From Fragilaria crotonensis (Eukaryota > Bacillariophyta > Fragilariophyceae > Fragilariales > Fragilariaceae): a stretch of DNA of 64,000 nt. The stretch's first letter is position 1; each line of letters starts with the position of its first letter. The position numbers and the translations under genes are program-made. This document shows, piece by piece, positions 12,001 through 24,792 of this stretch. A model generated the notes under the pieces. The model ran no database searches. It was not told where the DNA came from and saw only the letters and a list, made by a program, of their open reading frames with translations. The stretch is from assembly GCA_022925895.1 (NCBI GenBank), contig JAKSYS010000295.1, positions 1 through 64,000 of the forward strand. Direction: 5' to 3'.

Positions 12001-13623
12001 GAAACCAAGTGCTTTGCGTTGTTTGGGAAGGCACGTGTCGAGCGAGCTAAAGGCACGACTCGAATTGGAACTGGCGGACGAAGAATCGCTCCTTTGCTTC
12101 CTGTCCCGGAAATGGATTGGCAAGGTATTAATGGTGCCGTGTGGCATGCTGGGGACTGGACTGGGCCAATCGCTCTGCAACCCGAAAAGCATCTTAGCGG
12201 TGACAGCAATTTCGGGACGTCGCATGATGTAGTTGCCATGTCGTCGGAAGGAGTTAAGGTGGGATTCCTAGGTTGCTCGTGTCGCTCGTTTTGTGTGTCA
12301 TGCTCTCACCAATATGCTTTGAACAGGCAATTTCTGTTGAATTCTCGAACTTACATGCGATCCTGAAGAGCGGATCAGCGCTATACCGCAAGTACCTAGA
12401 AAGGCGAAACCTCCAACGTAGGGCTACTGCGTCTCGGCCCTCTAACTTGAAACCAGATTCAACGGCTGGACTGTTAGATGATGCTATGCGGAACTTGAAT
12501 GCTTTGGAATTGCTAGATTGCAACTCTGCAATGCGCAAATTGAGCGCCGTTCAAAAGCGTCACCTTGAGAGTCTTGCAGAGGGGCCGGTATACTTCCAAC
12601 CTGGGGAGAGGCTATGGCGAGCTGGAGCCCCTGTCGATAAGGCATTCGTTGTGGTGTCTGGTACGGCGTCTTTTGTTCCTAGAAGGAGAAACGCTGGCTC
12701 TGTTGGCCTACCACCTTCAAGCATGGGGTCAACGACATCTCCAAGTAATGATTTTCCATCTAAAAGCCGTGATTCTGACGACACGAGCAAGCTTTCGCTT
12801 GGTGAAACGATGCAACGCGATGCTTTGGCTGCCGTTCGCGAATTAAGAATCCCAGATTCAGAGGTTCAAGACTGCGCCACTGAAGATGCGGGGAATGAGG
12901 CTAGTGCAAGGCACTTCCAGTTGGACTCCATCTTCACTCGGCCTGGTGCCGCAGGTCAAGAAAGCGTGCCTTCATCGTTGACGGATGCACATGATTATGC
13001 GAAACTAAGTCGAGGCTTGCAAAAACGCGCTGACATTCTGAACCGAGCTAAAGCCGGAAAGTGTTCGACCGATAAGCATGAGGAGCTTTCGGATGGGGTC
13101 GAAGACGATGATAGTGCGCAGAACCTGGAAAACGTTTTCTTGACCTGGAAACGGAGGACGTTGGACGACACAGTGATACACGGATCATCTTATGTCTCGT
13201 GCTCGACGACGATCGTCTCGAGCTCGATTCGCCAACAAAGTACTGGGACGGTTGTATAGCAGACGCCTTTACTGGAGGCCTTGTCTTTTCCGAGGACACT
13301 TCCTTGGTGATGTGTCAAAAATGGTTGCGCCCCTCCTGTCGATGGATGCTGATTCGGACCTCTTTCCGAACAAAGAAGTTGATGATGGACCGAATTATGG
13401 CTTCGGCGAGAAGATGGAAGGTACAAGGGATGCGTCACTTCGCAACCTCCAAACGGTACAAGAACAGAATGACAGTGAATTCGCGATTGTTCATAGTTCG
13501 ACGCTAACGGCGGGCAAGGATGGATGCGTTGTACTGGTTTTCCTCAAACCAAGTCTTATCCCCTTCCTCGATGAGTACCCTGGTCTGTTGCTTAGTCTTC
13601 TTGGAACTCAGGTCGTGGTGTAG
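9052..13623 (+). CDS. metallo-beta-lactamase fold plus cyclic-nucleotide-binding protein (GbpA/PdeD-like)
   Basis: This appears to be a phosphodiesterase-like protein combining a class II (metallo-beta-lactamase) hydrolase with a cyclic-nucleotide-binding region, the layout of Dictyostelium GbpA/PdeD. Exons are about 9052-9567, 9666-10327, 10396-11243, 11310-12258 and 12327-13623, all with GT-AG introns of 66-98 bp. The metal site HCHADH is at about 10911-10928, and a second ligand region FTGDHFNFPP at about 11190-11220. The binding-domain start (YFQPGERLWRAG, about 12590) and its phosphate-cassette-like part (HFLGDVSKMVA, about 13297) are separated by a long low-complexity insert. The cassette lacks the usual FGE...R signature, so ligand binding is unproven. 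Frame changes, most fitting single-base losses, occur near 9805, 9835, 12035, 13262 and 13292. Cytosolic location is inferred. Confidence 0.8.
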
Positions 13624-13794
13624 TTGATCACTTGCTCTAGATGAAGGTGAACATGTTGCTCATAATGAGTTAATCTAGTCCTACTCCTTCGCTCTCGTTT
13701 GCGGTTGATTCACTTCTAACTTCGTTTCCGATTAAGTAGTTCCGCCAGAACGAGTTGGACACCAATCGCAGGTGTGAGTGATACCTGCAACAGA
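13624..13794. other. short spacer between convergent genes
   Basis: 171 bp separate the stop of the plus-strand hydrolase gene from the stop of the minus-strand 222-aa gene. Both 3' ends must lie here; no separate feature is visible. Confidence 0.6.
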
Positions 13795-14688
13795 TCAGCC
13801 GAGGTGGCCAAACTTTGCCAACCCAATGTATTCCTTGTTTTCGTCTTTCAGTATGACAGGCAACTCCAAGTACTTTCGACAGCTCTCAATCAGTTCAAGG
13901 TGCCTATCTTTGTCAGCGGCGTCGCCACCTGCAAAATCCTTCCAAATCTCTATGCCTGGTTTGTTAAAGGCTAACATAGAATACATTTCCACGGCCGTCA
14001 ATCCGAATGTATTGTCTTCCTCAATGGCGACAGTAGAAAAATTTGTGGTTCGTTTAGTGACAAAATCCATTTCGGTCCCCATTAGGGGCATATCGGTGAC
14101 CTTACGTCGATCATCTTGTTCCATATCCCGCTGTTCCAATTTCTCGATAGCATGAAGGGACTTTCGGAGTCGTGGAGATGTGAGCTCTTGGTTGACTGAG
14201 CGTTTGAGTGGTCCAGCATCCTTGAGAAATTGGATCAAATCCTGTGTTAATACACCCACCGTATAGAGAAACCACCAGAAATGAAGGCCCAAGGACGAAT
14301 CATGATGTTGGCAGTTGACGTGAGTGGACATGAATATTGCATTGTTACAAAGAACTGGTGGAGTACTCGGGTACCGGAGCACTGACTGTCGCGCATGGGA
14401 AACATCATCACAAGCGATGATAACCTCTCATAACATTATAAGGAACGACGAACTGGAAACACTCACCGGTGGCATCTCGTTCTCTTGTCGTATTTTTTCT
14501 TCTTCCTCTGGGGTCGGCTGAACTATCACATCCATGCCTCTGGTGAAACCAATTGCAGCATTCGGATCGGAGAAGCCATACTTGTTTTTCTTTACACTGT
14601 TTTTCATTTCCTGATCCATTTGCATCTGCGCCCGTAACAACGCTTTGTCATACGCAGCACCCAATCGGCGAGACATTGCTTGGCCCAT
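13795..14688 (-). CDS. conserved-looking protein of unknown function, 222 aa
   Basis: Two exons, 14688-14467 and 14241-13795, are joined in phase 0 across a 225-bp GT-AG intron, giving 222 aa. The protein starts MGQAMSRRLGAAYDKALLR and so has Gly at position 2; N-myristoylation is possible but not shown. The middle is highly charged, with likely helices (EEEEKIRQENEMPP, then SLHAIEKLEQRDMEQDDRR). The C-terminal part, EDNTFGLTAVEMYSMLAFNK to YIGLAKFGHLG, looks like a small folded domain. There is no signal peptide or membrane segment. I do not recognise the family. The unbroken frame and clean intron argue that it is real. Confidence 0.75.
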
Positions 14689-17600
14689 GGTGTGCGTATT
14701 GATGTTGTTGTTGATGCTTTTTTATGTACTATGCCAGGTACCGATCCGACTTGATGGCACGGTAGCAGCCAATAAATCAATAACTCAAGAAGCCTTCGTT
14801 TTCTTATCGATGTCGCGTCTAACGAAATCGTGAAGGACGACGAGTAAGCGATCGAGTCAGCGAGTGACTTCAGTTTCGTCTTCATCAAAGGTGTTCCATT
14901 TCGATTTCGTTGCGTTACGCACTCTATGCACACATGATACACATGATACATACTTACATACCGCAGGACCGCAGGTGCCGACACATATGCACCCCTACAT
15001 TGTATGCATACTCAGTGTACCAGTACACAGTAGCATAGTCCGGATTCCGCACTCCGGGCCTGGACGACGGGGTTCCGGAACTTTGAATATGTCTCAGTAG
15101 ATTCTACACTTTTTTATTACGAGATGAAAGGAATTCCGGAACCTCACTCAGGAGAGAATATTAGTCCCAAGTCCCAAGTGCTACTGGTCGTACCGACGTC
15201 TGTCCACCTTGTCGGGTTCCGTGGAACAGTAGGACTGTACTGTCTGTACTACGTCCTACACGAACGTGGAACTACCAACCTAAACTCATTGGGAATGAAC
15301 GGGTCATAGAAGCTACTGAGTTTGTTGCCCCGAGGCCAAGGCCTGTCCTATATCATAGCCTTCGTTATTGCCTTGAGCATTGAGCGACATGAGCGAGGCC
15401 TTGGAAAGAACCATCCTAACTCCCGCGCTTCCGACTGGCCTGCAACATATGCGTGATGATGCGCTTGGTGCCTCTAGACACATTGCCACCAGCTGTACAT
15501 TTAGCTACATCGATCATGATACTGCTTTGAATTGAATTATGCTTGGAATTTGTAGCACAAGTGACAGATGGCAGGTTTCATATCAGATTTCCTCAGCATA
15601 GCTAAGACTATTTACTACAAGAATGCAGCCAGCAAGAGAAAGAATTAAGGTATGTGATGTCAGCAATGGAAAGTTGTATTGTGTTGGACGCAATCATTCC
15701 ACAGTGAGATTGCAGGACACCCTTTGCAACTGTTGTATTCATCTGGCTGAAACAAATACAGAACCAACACTTGCCTTCAATAAACTCCCAGGTACTGCTC
15801 TATCAAGCTGGGATGGGTTGTTCACCTCCATCATGTCCAACATGAGAAATTCACAACATTGTGACCAGTTCAGTTGTGCTGATTTGTTACAACACAGCAC
15901 ACCAACCTCAGTTGATGAATTCTTGGCTCCCTGCTACAGAAAGATGGTTGGAAGCACAACATTTTAAGGTCAAATTCATTTGGACCTGTGATGTTGTCCA
16001 GATTTGACAGATCAGACCAAAATAGAATGCCTGTTTGGTTTTGGCACCGACACAACTATTATTAACTTGAGATGTAAAACAGGTGGCAAAGGCACCTGAG
16101 ACTATCGCTGGAGATGATACTCTAATCATAGAAATCAGTACGCAGTACTGTACAAAAAATACTTTAGGGAAGGTTTCACAAATAGTATGTTCAGAGAATT
16201 ATAAGCTACAACAGTACGTCAAGCTAGTATATACTGTTTGGCATCTCAATCGTGCGAAAGACAAACTGGTTAAACGTGCAAAAACCGACAATTGGGAGTA
16301 TCATTTTCCCGCATGAAATTTGACAGTTCTTGCAAAATTAATTACAGACCTGTTTCTGATTTCCGTGGATGATCTCAAAGTAGTAGCACAGTAGAGGGCC
16401 GATGGAATCGTACTCCAAAGCAGCGTAGGTTCAGTTAAGACAAATGCTTTTGTTGCTGCAAATGAAATGATGATTACTTCAACCCATACATGACCATCTG
16501 CTGATTCTTCATTCTTAGTGACTCAGCTGGACAAAGCTTCTGCAGAAATTGTGGTACTTGTACCACTGAACAACACAATTTTGACGACTTGGAGCAGTCG
16601 TCGCAATGAACTCATGAGAAGAGGACTGACCTTCCCATGAGCAGCATCAGTTGTAAACTACAAGCACGCCATCTACTACTTTGACCAAGTCAATGTGCTG
16701 GCAGCATTGTCCATGGCCAGGATTGTGTCACAAGCAAGAATATGCAATAAAAGTCGGGGGGCACTAGTATGTGATCATTGGTTGGAATATTGAGCTGAAT
16801 CATGCCACCAGCACGCTACTTTGATTTGTATCAAGCATATCAACTTGCACAACCCCATATGAATGGTAGAATGTTGCTAGGAGGCTTGTTTTGTGCTCAA
16901 CCGTCTTTCAGATAACTTGCTACATGACTGACACAGCATTGAAAATGTTGTATTGACAGACAGACTCAAGGCATTCTGCACCAAATTCCTTACGTACAAC
17001 GCCGGACGTAACCATTGCAACATCGACACAAGTTTCCTGATGCAAAAGATTAAATCATTCGACATGCAATCAAGAACCTTGTCAAGCTAATGGTAGAAAG
17101 AGTCCACAATTTCATTGCCTCAAAAGTGATTCCAACACTTTTACCCAGATAGAAGGAGAAGCTTCAAATCTAATGCTTCCTCAATTCCATCAGCAGCCCC
17201 CACAACCTAGGACCTTGACTGCAATGCTGATTTGCTTGATAAGTCTTTTTCTGAACTCTCATGATTGTCATGGACTGGAATCCTGAAACATTTGTTAGGT
17301 TTTCGTTGTGACAGGAGCAGTAAGAACTTCATGTGGAACGTCACAAAGGTGAGGATGTTGAAAGGTCGATCTTAGATTATCTTACTGGATGTGAACCGTA
17401 CTGCCACTGCTCTGTGCGAGTGTCGATAGAGAATGCTGCAGCAACGAAGGATCTCAACATGGGCTTCGGGTATCACTACAAAGATATAGTGGCCAGTGGT
17501 CACTGCTTTATTTATCGCGTTCCATGTCGGATACTGGAATCCTTTCAAGGTATAAGAAGTTCCAGTGATCACCAGCACATGATAGGGTAGATTACAAAGT

Positions 17601-18401
17601 AGAGAAGCAACGATGAGCATCCGAGCACCATAGCTGGCGAACCCAATCATGACATAGGTTCGGACAAAAGTGGTCTTTTGCGAACCCTTCCTGGATCAAG
17701 AATATGGCTTTGGAAACTCCGAGTCGGGAGGTGATGGCTAAATGCTTTCTGCGTTCGATTTAAGGGAACTGGGATTTGAACATAGGTTGACAAGAGATGT
17801 GTTGACACAAACAAACGACGGCCCAAGATCTAATAGACAATTCAAAATGCTCCTCACAGGTCACCCTTGTTAAGTACTTATGCAGTGGAGCAGACGACAA
17901 GGGTCTAGGGAATAGCTTCCATATGAGACTTCAATTTGAATTTGACGTTCACTATCAGATGGAAATGCATCCCCCGAAGTTGAGTTCACTTTCCTCTGCC
18001 ATCACAGCCAGGACATGCATGACAGCACAATGGAGCTCTAAATGCGCTTCACAAGTCAAAGGACGATGGGGGAGCACAACAAACAACATTGTCTGACAAT
18101 GGCTTCCTAGGTCAGCACCCACCTGCGCAATTTGTGTGGGATGCAAACCTTCCCATCGAAGACTCCATCAAAATACAGAGCACATGTGACACCAAGACGT
18201 GGTACATGCGTGTGCAGCATCAAGACTCTGACCCGACCTGTTCACTCTGAAGTGCGGCGGTGGTTCAAGAAAGTATACCTCGAGCCGGAGGAACTTCGGT
18301 CAATCACTTCGAAGTCACGTGTAAGGTCGTCTCAAGGGGAGTGAGGGACCGCAGACCCCGTCGTCAAAAACGTATCACTATGAAAAGGTCCCGCGCACAA
18401 A
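14689..18401. other. intergenic, probably old transposon debris
   Basis: I find no intact gene in these 3.7 kb. At 14.7-15.3 kb there are GTAC-type words. From about 15.6 to 17.1 kb the composition changes, and short plus-strand pieces read like protein, for example DEFLAPCYRKMVG near 15915 and, around 16560-16720, WSSRRNELMRRGLTFP followed in another frame by YKHAIYYFDQVNVLAALSMA. The last faintly recalls the region just after the catalytic core of piggyBac-type transposases, but the match is too weak to name. 17.3-18.3 kb holds nothing I can assign. Confidence 0.35.
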
Positions 18402-21400
18402 CTAACACCGCGAACTTCTGTCAGATAACCCATTGACGAACTCTTCCACCGATAACGAGTGATACTCCTCATCTTGGTCATCAAGATCCTTCAAATGCTG
18501 CAGGCTGCTGCTGATCGTGCCGGACTGTGTATTGTTTTGTTCACTCCGAAAGGTAAAAATGTCTAGCAATCGGTCCGTTCCCAAACTGTACAAGGACGAG
18601 TTTTCGGTGTTCACAATGGCATTGCTCACTAGCACCTTTGATTTTTGCAGATCCATAATCTTTTCTTCGATTGTATCGGAGGTGACCAAGCGATACACGT
18701 TCACCGTTTTGGTTTGCCCAATTCGATGTGCTCGATCCATGGCTTGCAAGTCGGCAAAGGGTTGTAATCGTGCTCAAGAAATACCACCATACTGGCGCCG
18801 GTCAAGTTTAAACCGAGGCCACCAACTCGAGTGGTCAATAGAAGAACGTGAATGCTCGTATCATTGTTGAAGGCATCCACAATCTCTGTCCGACGTTCAT
18901 TCGGAACTCTACCATCTAAACGCAAGTACCGCAGTGATGGCATATGCGTTCGAAACAGGTACTCTTCAACCACGTCAAGCGAATGCATGAACTGAGCGAA
19001 GATGAGACATTTTGTGTTCGACGTGAAGGTTTCAAGCTCGAACTCAATACTGGAACGTCGTTGTTATCTTGCAGTGTCGACGAGAAGTCATCTTGCTCCT
19101 CTAACGTGGTATCGGAGTCGACATAGAAAGCAGATGTGTCGTTGTCTGCACCGGTCAATTCCTCAGGACCACGCCTGCTGTTCGGAGCAGCTCGTTCAAA
19201 GCTTGAGCTTGCCAGACCTTTGAAGCTGACTGAATGCAGCACAAGGACTCAACTTCACCCCGACAAGGAGCGGATGGGTACAGAGCAGGCGTAGGTAAAG
19301 GAGGGATTTAAGGACATTTGATCCCAGCTTTGCGGGGCTGTCCTCGTGCGACTGCACCACACTTTGCAATGCCGATACTGAACGTTGCACGTCGGGACCT
19401 TTACAGAATGACTTGTACAGTACAAGTTGTTCTTCAGTCATTGAGCAAGGAACATCGGTGAAAACCTTTGCTGGTAACTCTTTCAATACATGATCCTTCT
19501 CACGACGCAAGATGAACGGTAGGACTTGCTGATGGAGAAGCTTCAATTTTTCCATACTTACTCTGATTGGCTCAGCAGACGCTCCGGGATCTTGTCCCTT
19601 CCCAATGGGATTCGCAAATGTTTTCGAAAAATTCGCATGCGACCCAAGAAAATTAGGCATCAAAAAGTCGAAGGTCGCCCACAACTCACTGACGCGATTT
19701 TGCACCGGAGTGCCAGTGAGTACCAAGCGGTGCCGTGATTTGATCTCACGGGCGGCCCGAGCAGTCGCAGTCTTGGGGTTCTTTAATAAATGACCTTCAT
19801 CCAGAACACAATACTCCCAATTTGGCGTTCTCAGTTGCTCTAGGTCGCTTCGCAAAACGGAATAGCTGGTCACGACTATGCTAATGCCTTTCTCGCTGTC
19901 GCTCCAGGACTTAGACCTTTGTTTTGCATTTCCCATCAGCGATGTAGCTGGTAGGATATTGGGGAAAAACTTTTGAATCTCTGCAACCCAGTGACCTACG
20001 ACAGAGGACGGGCACACCACGATTGAAACTGGGGTCTTGCCACTCCTTTTTGAATCTTCGTGGGCGAGGGCGATTGCGACCAGTGCTTGCAATGTCTTAC
20101 CAAGTCCCATGCTGTCGCATAAAGCGCCGTGCAAACCAACTGTTTGGAGAAACCTTAGCCAAGCCACACCTTCAGCTTGGTAACCTCGAAGAATGGCACC
20201 CGTTATCGTCATTTCATTGGAGATAGATTCCGGGAAAATGCACCGCGGTAATGGCTTTCCAAGGATAAGGTGATCCATCACAGATTTCGCATGATCATCC
20301 ATGTCCAAAGACCAAGCAACGGAGGCCACTTCTTGCACCAAGGGTGCGACTCGAACCAACACTGCAAAAGTTTTCGATGCTTCTTTGGAACACTCGACCA
20401 CTGGGTCCGCCATGAGGGACATCGCCAGAGGGAGCAGGTACCGAACAAACGGACATACCTCGATATCGACTTCTTCAATGATGCTGTACATTACCTTACA
20501 CGCTCCCAGTCGAAAGGCGTCCACACCTTTCTCGCGTAGATGACCAGCGAGTAAGGGAATAGCTTTGTCGAGTGTCATGCTCGAATCGGCTTTCGCGAAA
20601 GCCTTGATACAACTTACGGCCGCGTTTCGACTTGCGGTATCAGCGCTCATGCATGACGTGAGTATCAGTGGATGAATCGTCAAAGAAATCAGATGCTTCA
20701 CCGCCCTACTGCGCGGGACCATTGCCTGCCCGACAGCGGTCAGAAGCCTCAGCGTCTCCTGTAGACGTCTATTGTCCACTGTTTCCAGATTCCCGTTTTC
20801 CAAGTATACAAGACGATGCCAAATTGGCGAGAAGATTTGGACTGTATCCCCTGCAGGAATATCGTGAATCATGCTCGCTACAATGCGTTCCGCAGCGGCC
20901 ACGGAAGTTGGAACATCCCCTTCCATCATAATGTTGCAAATATTATCGAGAATCTTATCATGGACGTTGACTCTACCTTCCGAAGACAGTAGTTTAAGCA
21001 GGTTGACGAGGTCATTACAAGTCAATTCAATGCGATCCGCATCGACTTCACTCTTGAGAGAAGTCATGAGAGCACGAACCAGGGGAGTAAGCGCCTGTGG
21101 AAGGTGAGAAGCACCGCTGGAAACGAGCGCTCCAGCTACCATAGCCGACAATCGCATCGCAGCAATTGATGCTGTGACAGTCATTCCAGACTGCATTGAG
21201 CTGGGATGCGCGTTCTCGGGCACGTGCGTGAACTGCCTTACGACTAAGTCACGATTTTCAAGCTTCCCTTCAAAGATTGAGAGCAGGGCAGCACGGTACA
21301 TAGTTCGAGTCGGCTCATCGACCATACTTTCGTCCACGTAAGCGGATATCGAAGATGAAGAGAGTAGAAGATCTTGAACCCTTGATCGGCACGCTTCAAC

Positions 21401-23488
21401 AAGGTCTCCAGATGCTCGGCAAAGCGATCGGTAGAGTACGGTGGCTACTTCGCAAAGATAAACCCAACGGGAGGAGAGCAGCACCATGATGCTGGCGAAT
21501 AGCAATGGCTCCACTGCAAAATTGGCGAAGAACTGTGCAGCGACACGACATGAGTCGCGAAGCTGTGATAAGGACGTGGCTTCCTTCCGAAGACTGCTTT
21601 GACGATCCAATCCAGTCAACCTGAGCATGATTCCCAAAGATATTTCCTTTCCAGAAACCAGTATCGTTGGGGCCAGAGCCGCGATTGCCTTCCAGGCACT
21701 TTCACGAGCGACGGACATTCGCGACATGGTCGGACAGTCATTGACGTACAGATTCGGCTCCGAGAAAGAATCAAAGACTCGAAAGACAAGTGCAGAATAA
21801 GTCTCTTGAGAAGGGAGTGATACCTTCTGAGATGTAGCCGCTTTCTCTAACAGACTGGGGAGAGCGCTTAGAGTTGAAATCTGAATTGCTGAGGACGGAA
21901 AGTCGAGAAACCGAAGCATTTGGTTCCAAATTTCACTAGTATTCACTGGCAGCTGTTGTCCACGTTGAAGTTCAAGAGGGAAGAGACGCACGAGAGGCAC
22001 CGCACTCGACGAGACCGACGAATCCACGCGCAAGAGTGCTTCTCCCAGGGGTTCTATACAAGATGGGAACGATGCACCCATTTGAGTGGCGACCAACAAT
22101 ACCTGTGCTGCAACCCCTACCACATCATCACATTGATCCTTCAGAGCGTTGGTGGCAGTTGTTGTAAATTCCAAGTTATTCTTCTCAACTACAACAAGGA
22201 ATTGCATTGCTAGCAAGCCACCATAGCGAACTTCCCAACTTGTCGCATGGGTCGCAAGAGTTACAAGAATCTTGCGACATGCCTGTTGGACACGATCCGG
22301 CGCTAGATCGTAGAGCAGAGCAACGACCTGAGCCGCGGCAAGTCGAACTGGCGCAGTGGCTGCCTCGGAACAAAAGTCGGCAAATCGATCCAACGCCAGA
22401 ACGCACAGGCAGCGCGCAAGAATATCTTGTGGCCATGCACCAAAGGATTTTTCGGTTTTCTCCTTGAGTTTCCACGCGCTCAATAAGCTGGAAATGCCAA
22501 GCAAGGAGCCATGTCTGACATGCCAATGTGGATCGAACATTCGATACAAAAGTTCCGTAGCCAACAACAGTTGTGGGTTCCGATGCGAGATTAAGGGGGT
22601 AGCATCCTGTTGTTTGACCTCTAGAACCAATAGGGCACGAATTGACTTGTCGTCATCCTTGGTATCCTTCACGACAGTTCTGACTTTAGATGAAGCATTA
22701 AGAGAAGAAGTTTTCGCGGGCGTGATAAAATCTTGGGTAGTGATGGTATCAGGCAGCCATTCGTCGACGTTTCCTGTCGCTTGGACTAACCCGCCGAGCC
22801 CCAATCGCTTGGCGAGAATACGTCGTTGCAATTGAATTCGTTGGTGCACGAAATCCGACGAAGATACATCGAGACCATCTAGTCGTGAGTCTTCATCATC
22901 GTCGTGGTCGTAATGTTGCTCTGGTGCAGCCAACAGGTGTCGTCCCCGCTGTAAGACTAGTTCAATGTCTAGGTCTTCCACGGTCAACCACAAATTGGTA
23001 TTCTCTTGCGACAGCAACACCGTATCACATGCCATAAACTCCTCTTGATTCGCTCTTGGCAGGAACTGTGCAACTCCCTGCATGGCCCACTGCGCATGTT
23101 GGCGACACGTCCACGTCTGCCGAATCAACAGGGATAAAAGTCTTCCCAACAAATCCCACAAAACCAGAGGAGACGCTCGTGCCGCCGTATCCTGCAGATG
23201 CGAGGCTGCCATTTGAGCATGAGATGCCGTTCCTTCTTCGATGAGCTTGAGCAAGCGTTTGGTGTGTGGTGTCAGTAGGATCGTTTCAGGATCGCATTCA
23301 GACCGAGATGACCCATTTTCTGTCTCATTAGTAGGTTTTCCGTCTGGATCGACAAAATCTGATTCGCATCGAGCGCGACAACATGGCGAGGCGGAGGCAG
23401 TAGTTGTGATTGTCAATTCGTTTTCACTTCCGTCGATACTATGCACATGCGGAGATCGTAAACGAGGTCTCTTGCGAGAGGACGACAT
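18402..23488 (-). CDS. BTAF1: MOT1/BTAF1-type TBP-removing ATPase, C-terminus frame-broken
   Basis: This is a Swi2/Snf2-family ATPase that strips TATA-binding protein from DNA, acting in the nucleus. The first 1430 codons from ATG 23488 are one unbroken exon: a charged N-terminus ([16 protein letters not shown]), a long HEAT-repeat region, then the ATPase core with Walker [13 protein letters not shown], the Walker B variant [12 protein letters not shown] and motif [23 protein letters not shown]. The helicase C lobe continues as [37 protein letters not shown] and motif [22 protein letters not shown]. Three frame changes lie near 19205, 19075 and 18755, each consistent with a single-base indel. 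With them set aside the protein is about 1690 aa, slightly shorter than human or yeast (about 1850). It shares a 0.7-kb divergent upstream region with the MinE gene. Confidence 0.93.
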
Positions 23489-24203
23489 AAATGCATGCGA
23501 GGTATAGTTGTGCAGAGTCCATCAGGGCATTTTCAGGTTTCAAGAACACAAGAACAGAGTGGCCTGAGTTGCTCTCTACCAGTAGTACATACTGTTGTAT
23601 GTGTTGTGTGTTGTATTGATACGTACTGTACTGTAGTGCTATATATAATGTATCATGTATCATACCACAATCCCGCTTCCGTCGTGTGTACCAGTACGCG
23701 GGAACTACGAACGGCATTCCGTTGGCAACGCGCACGATCCAGAATCTACAGTATCCAAACGACGACAGTAAATCGCCCGACAAGACGCTACACTTGTTTG
23801 ATGATGTAGATGGTGATTGGACGACTGCAAGTAAGAGAGCAAGGAGAGTTAAAAGAGGAGTTAAGATCATCTCCAACCAAGACAAGAGATCCCTGTCTGG
23901 GAAGGTTGGCAGGACTGATCTGAGAAAAGGAAGTAACTAAAGTAGTTACAATATTTGGAACCGGAATTTAGAGTCGGTAGTATTGTCAACTTTTCCACAG
24001 TAAGGTAGAGTTAGTACGTGCGAACGACTCTGGAGATATCTGGGATTCTCAACATATACTACCGGTAGTATGACATATGACATATGACACAGACTCGGCG
24101 TGCTCGAGTACAACTACTTGTACGAGTACTTCTACCGTCGTGTATTCATACATCTATTCGTCTTTCGTTGGGTAACACTGTTCAAACTTCAAACCCATCA
24201 TTG
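23489..24203. other. divergent intergenic region between MOT1/BTAF1 and MinE
   Basis: Both flanking genes are transcribed outward, so both promoters should lie in these 715 bp. Direct near-repeats 'atgacatatgacatatgac' at about 24070-24089 and many GTAC words are visible. No TATA box or other element can be assigned with confidence. Confidence 0.5.
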
Positions 24204-24792
24204 ATGCAACCACCGAGCAGTATCGGCACATTCATTAACAGGCGCGTATAGTGCTGCTTCGTTCGCCACAGAGGAGCTTCAACAACAATTGCATTGATCG
24301 CAATCAAATCACCATCAGCCAACCCACGGACAACTGGAGTGCCAGACACCCTCGTATTTCCTGGTACCGTTCTCAAACGCCCGCGTAACTGTGATTCCTC
24401 AAGATAGACTCAGAATGTCGTTTCTGGGAAAGATGGGCAAAATATTTGCTGGAGCTGCCGCTGCTCCAACCACCGCATCGTCAACAAGGTCCGTTGCTAA
24501 GGAGCGTCTGAGCGTCATTTTAGCTTCACAACGAGGGTCAGAACTTCTCGAAGGAGTCGATATGGACGCCCTCCAGAGAGACGTCATGCAAGTTGTCAAG
24601 GTAAGGCACTGGTTCCCTCTCTCAGATGAATTCCTTTGTTGTTCCATCTTAACGATCATTGCCCTTGTAGAAGCATATACAATCTGTCAAGAATGAAGGT
24701 CCTGTACAGATGAGTTTCAACTATGAAGGGAAGTTAGCTTGTTCGAAATGTCAGTGGAGTTGGACGCTCCGGTCCGCGCCGAACTCATGTAA
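24204..24792 (+). CDS. minE: MinE division-site factor, probably mitochondrial
   Basis: MinE drives Min-protein oscillation that places the division site in bacteria and is kept in some eukaryotic organelles. The conserved part starts at ATG 24415 (MSFLGKMGKIFAG) and contains the MinE core AKERLSVILASQRG, then ALQRDVMQVVK, a 70-bp intron (24601-24670), KHIQSVKNEGPVQMSFNYEG, and the terminal beta strand SLFEMSVELDAPVRAELM. Upstream, from ATG 24204, one or two frames give MQPPSSIGTFINRR and VLLRSPQRSFNNN, which resemble a mitochondrial presequence. Frame changes lie near 24255, 24385 and 24733. The stop is TAA at 24790; this also lies in a perfect donor (gtaagt), and splicing to the AG at about 24893 would give the same ELM end followed by TGA. 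A plastid location is possible. Confidence 0.82.

Noticed and set aside
18402-19260. Interpreting the frame changes at the MOT1/BTAF1 3' end as introns.
   Set aside because: Conserved residues continue directly across each change with no room for a GT-AG intron.
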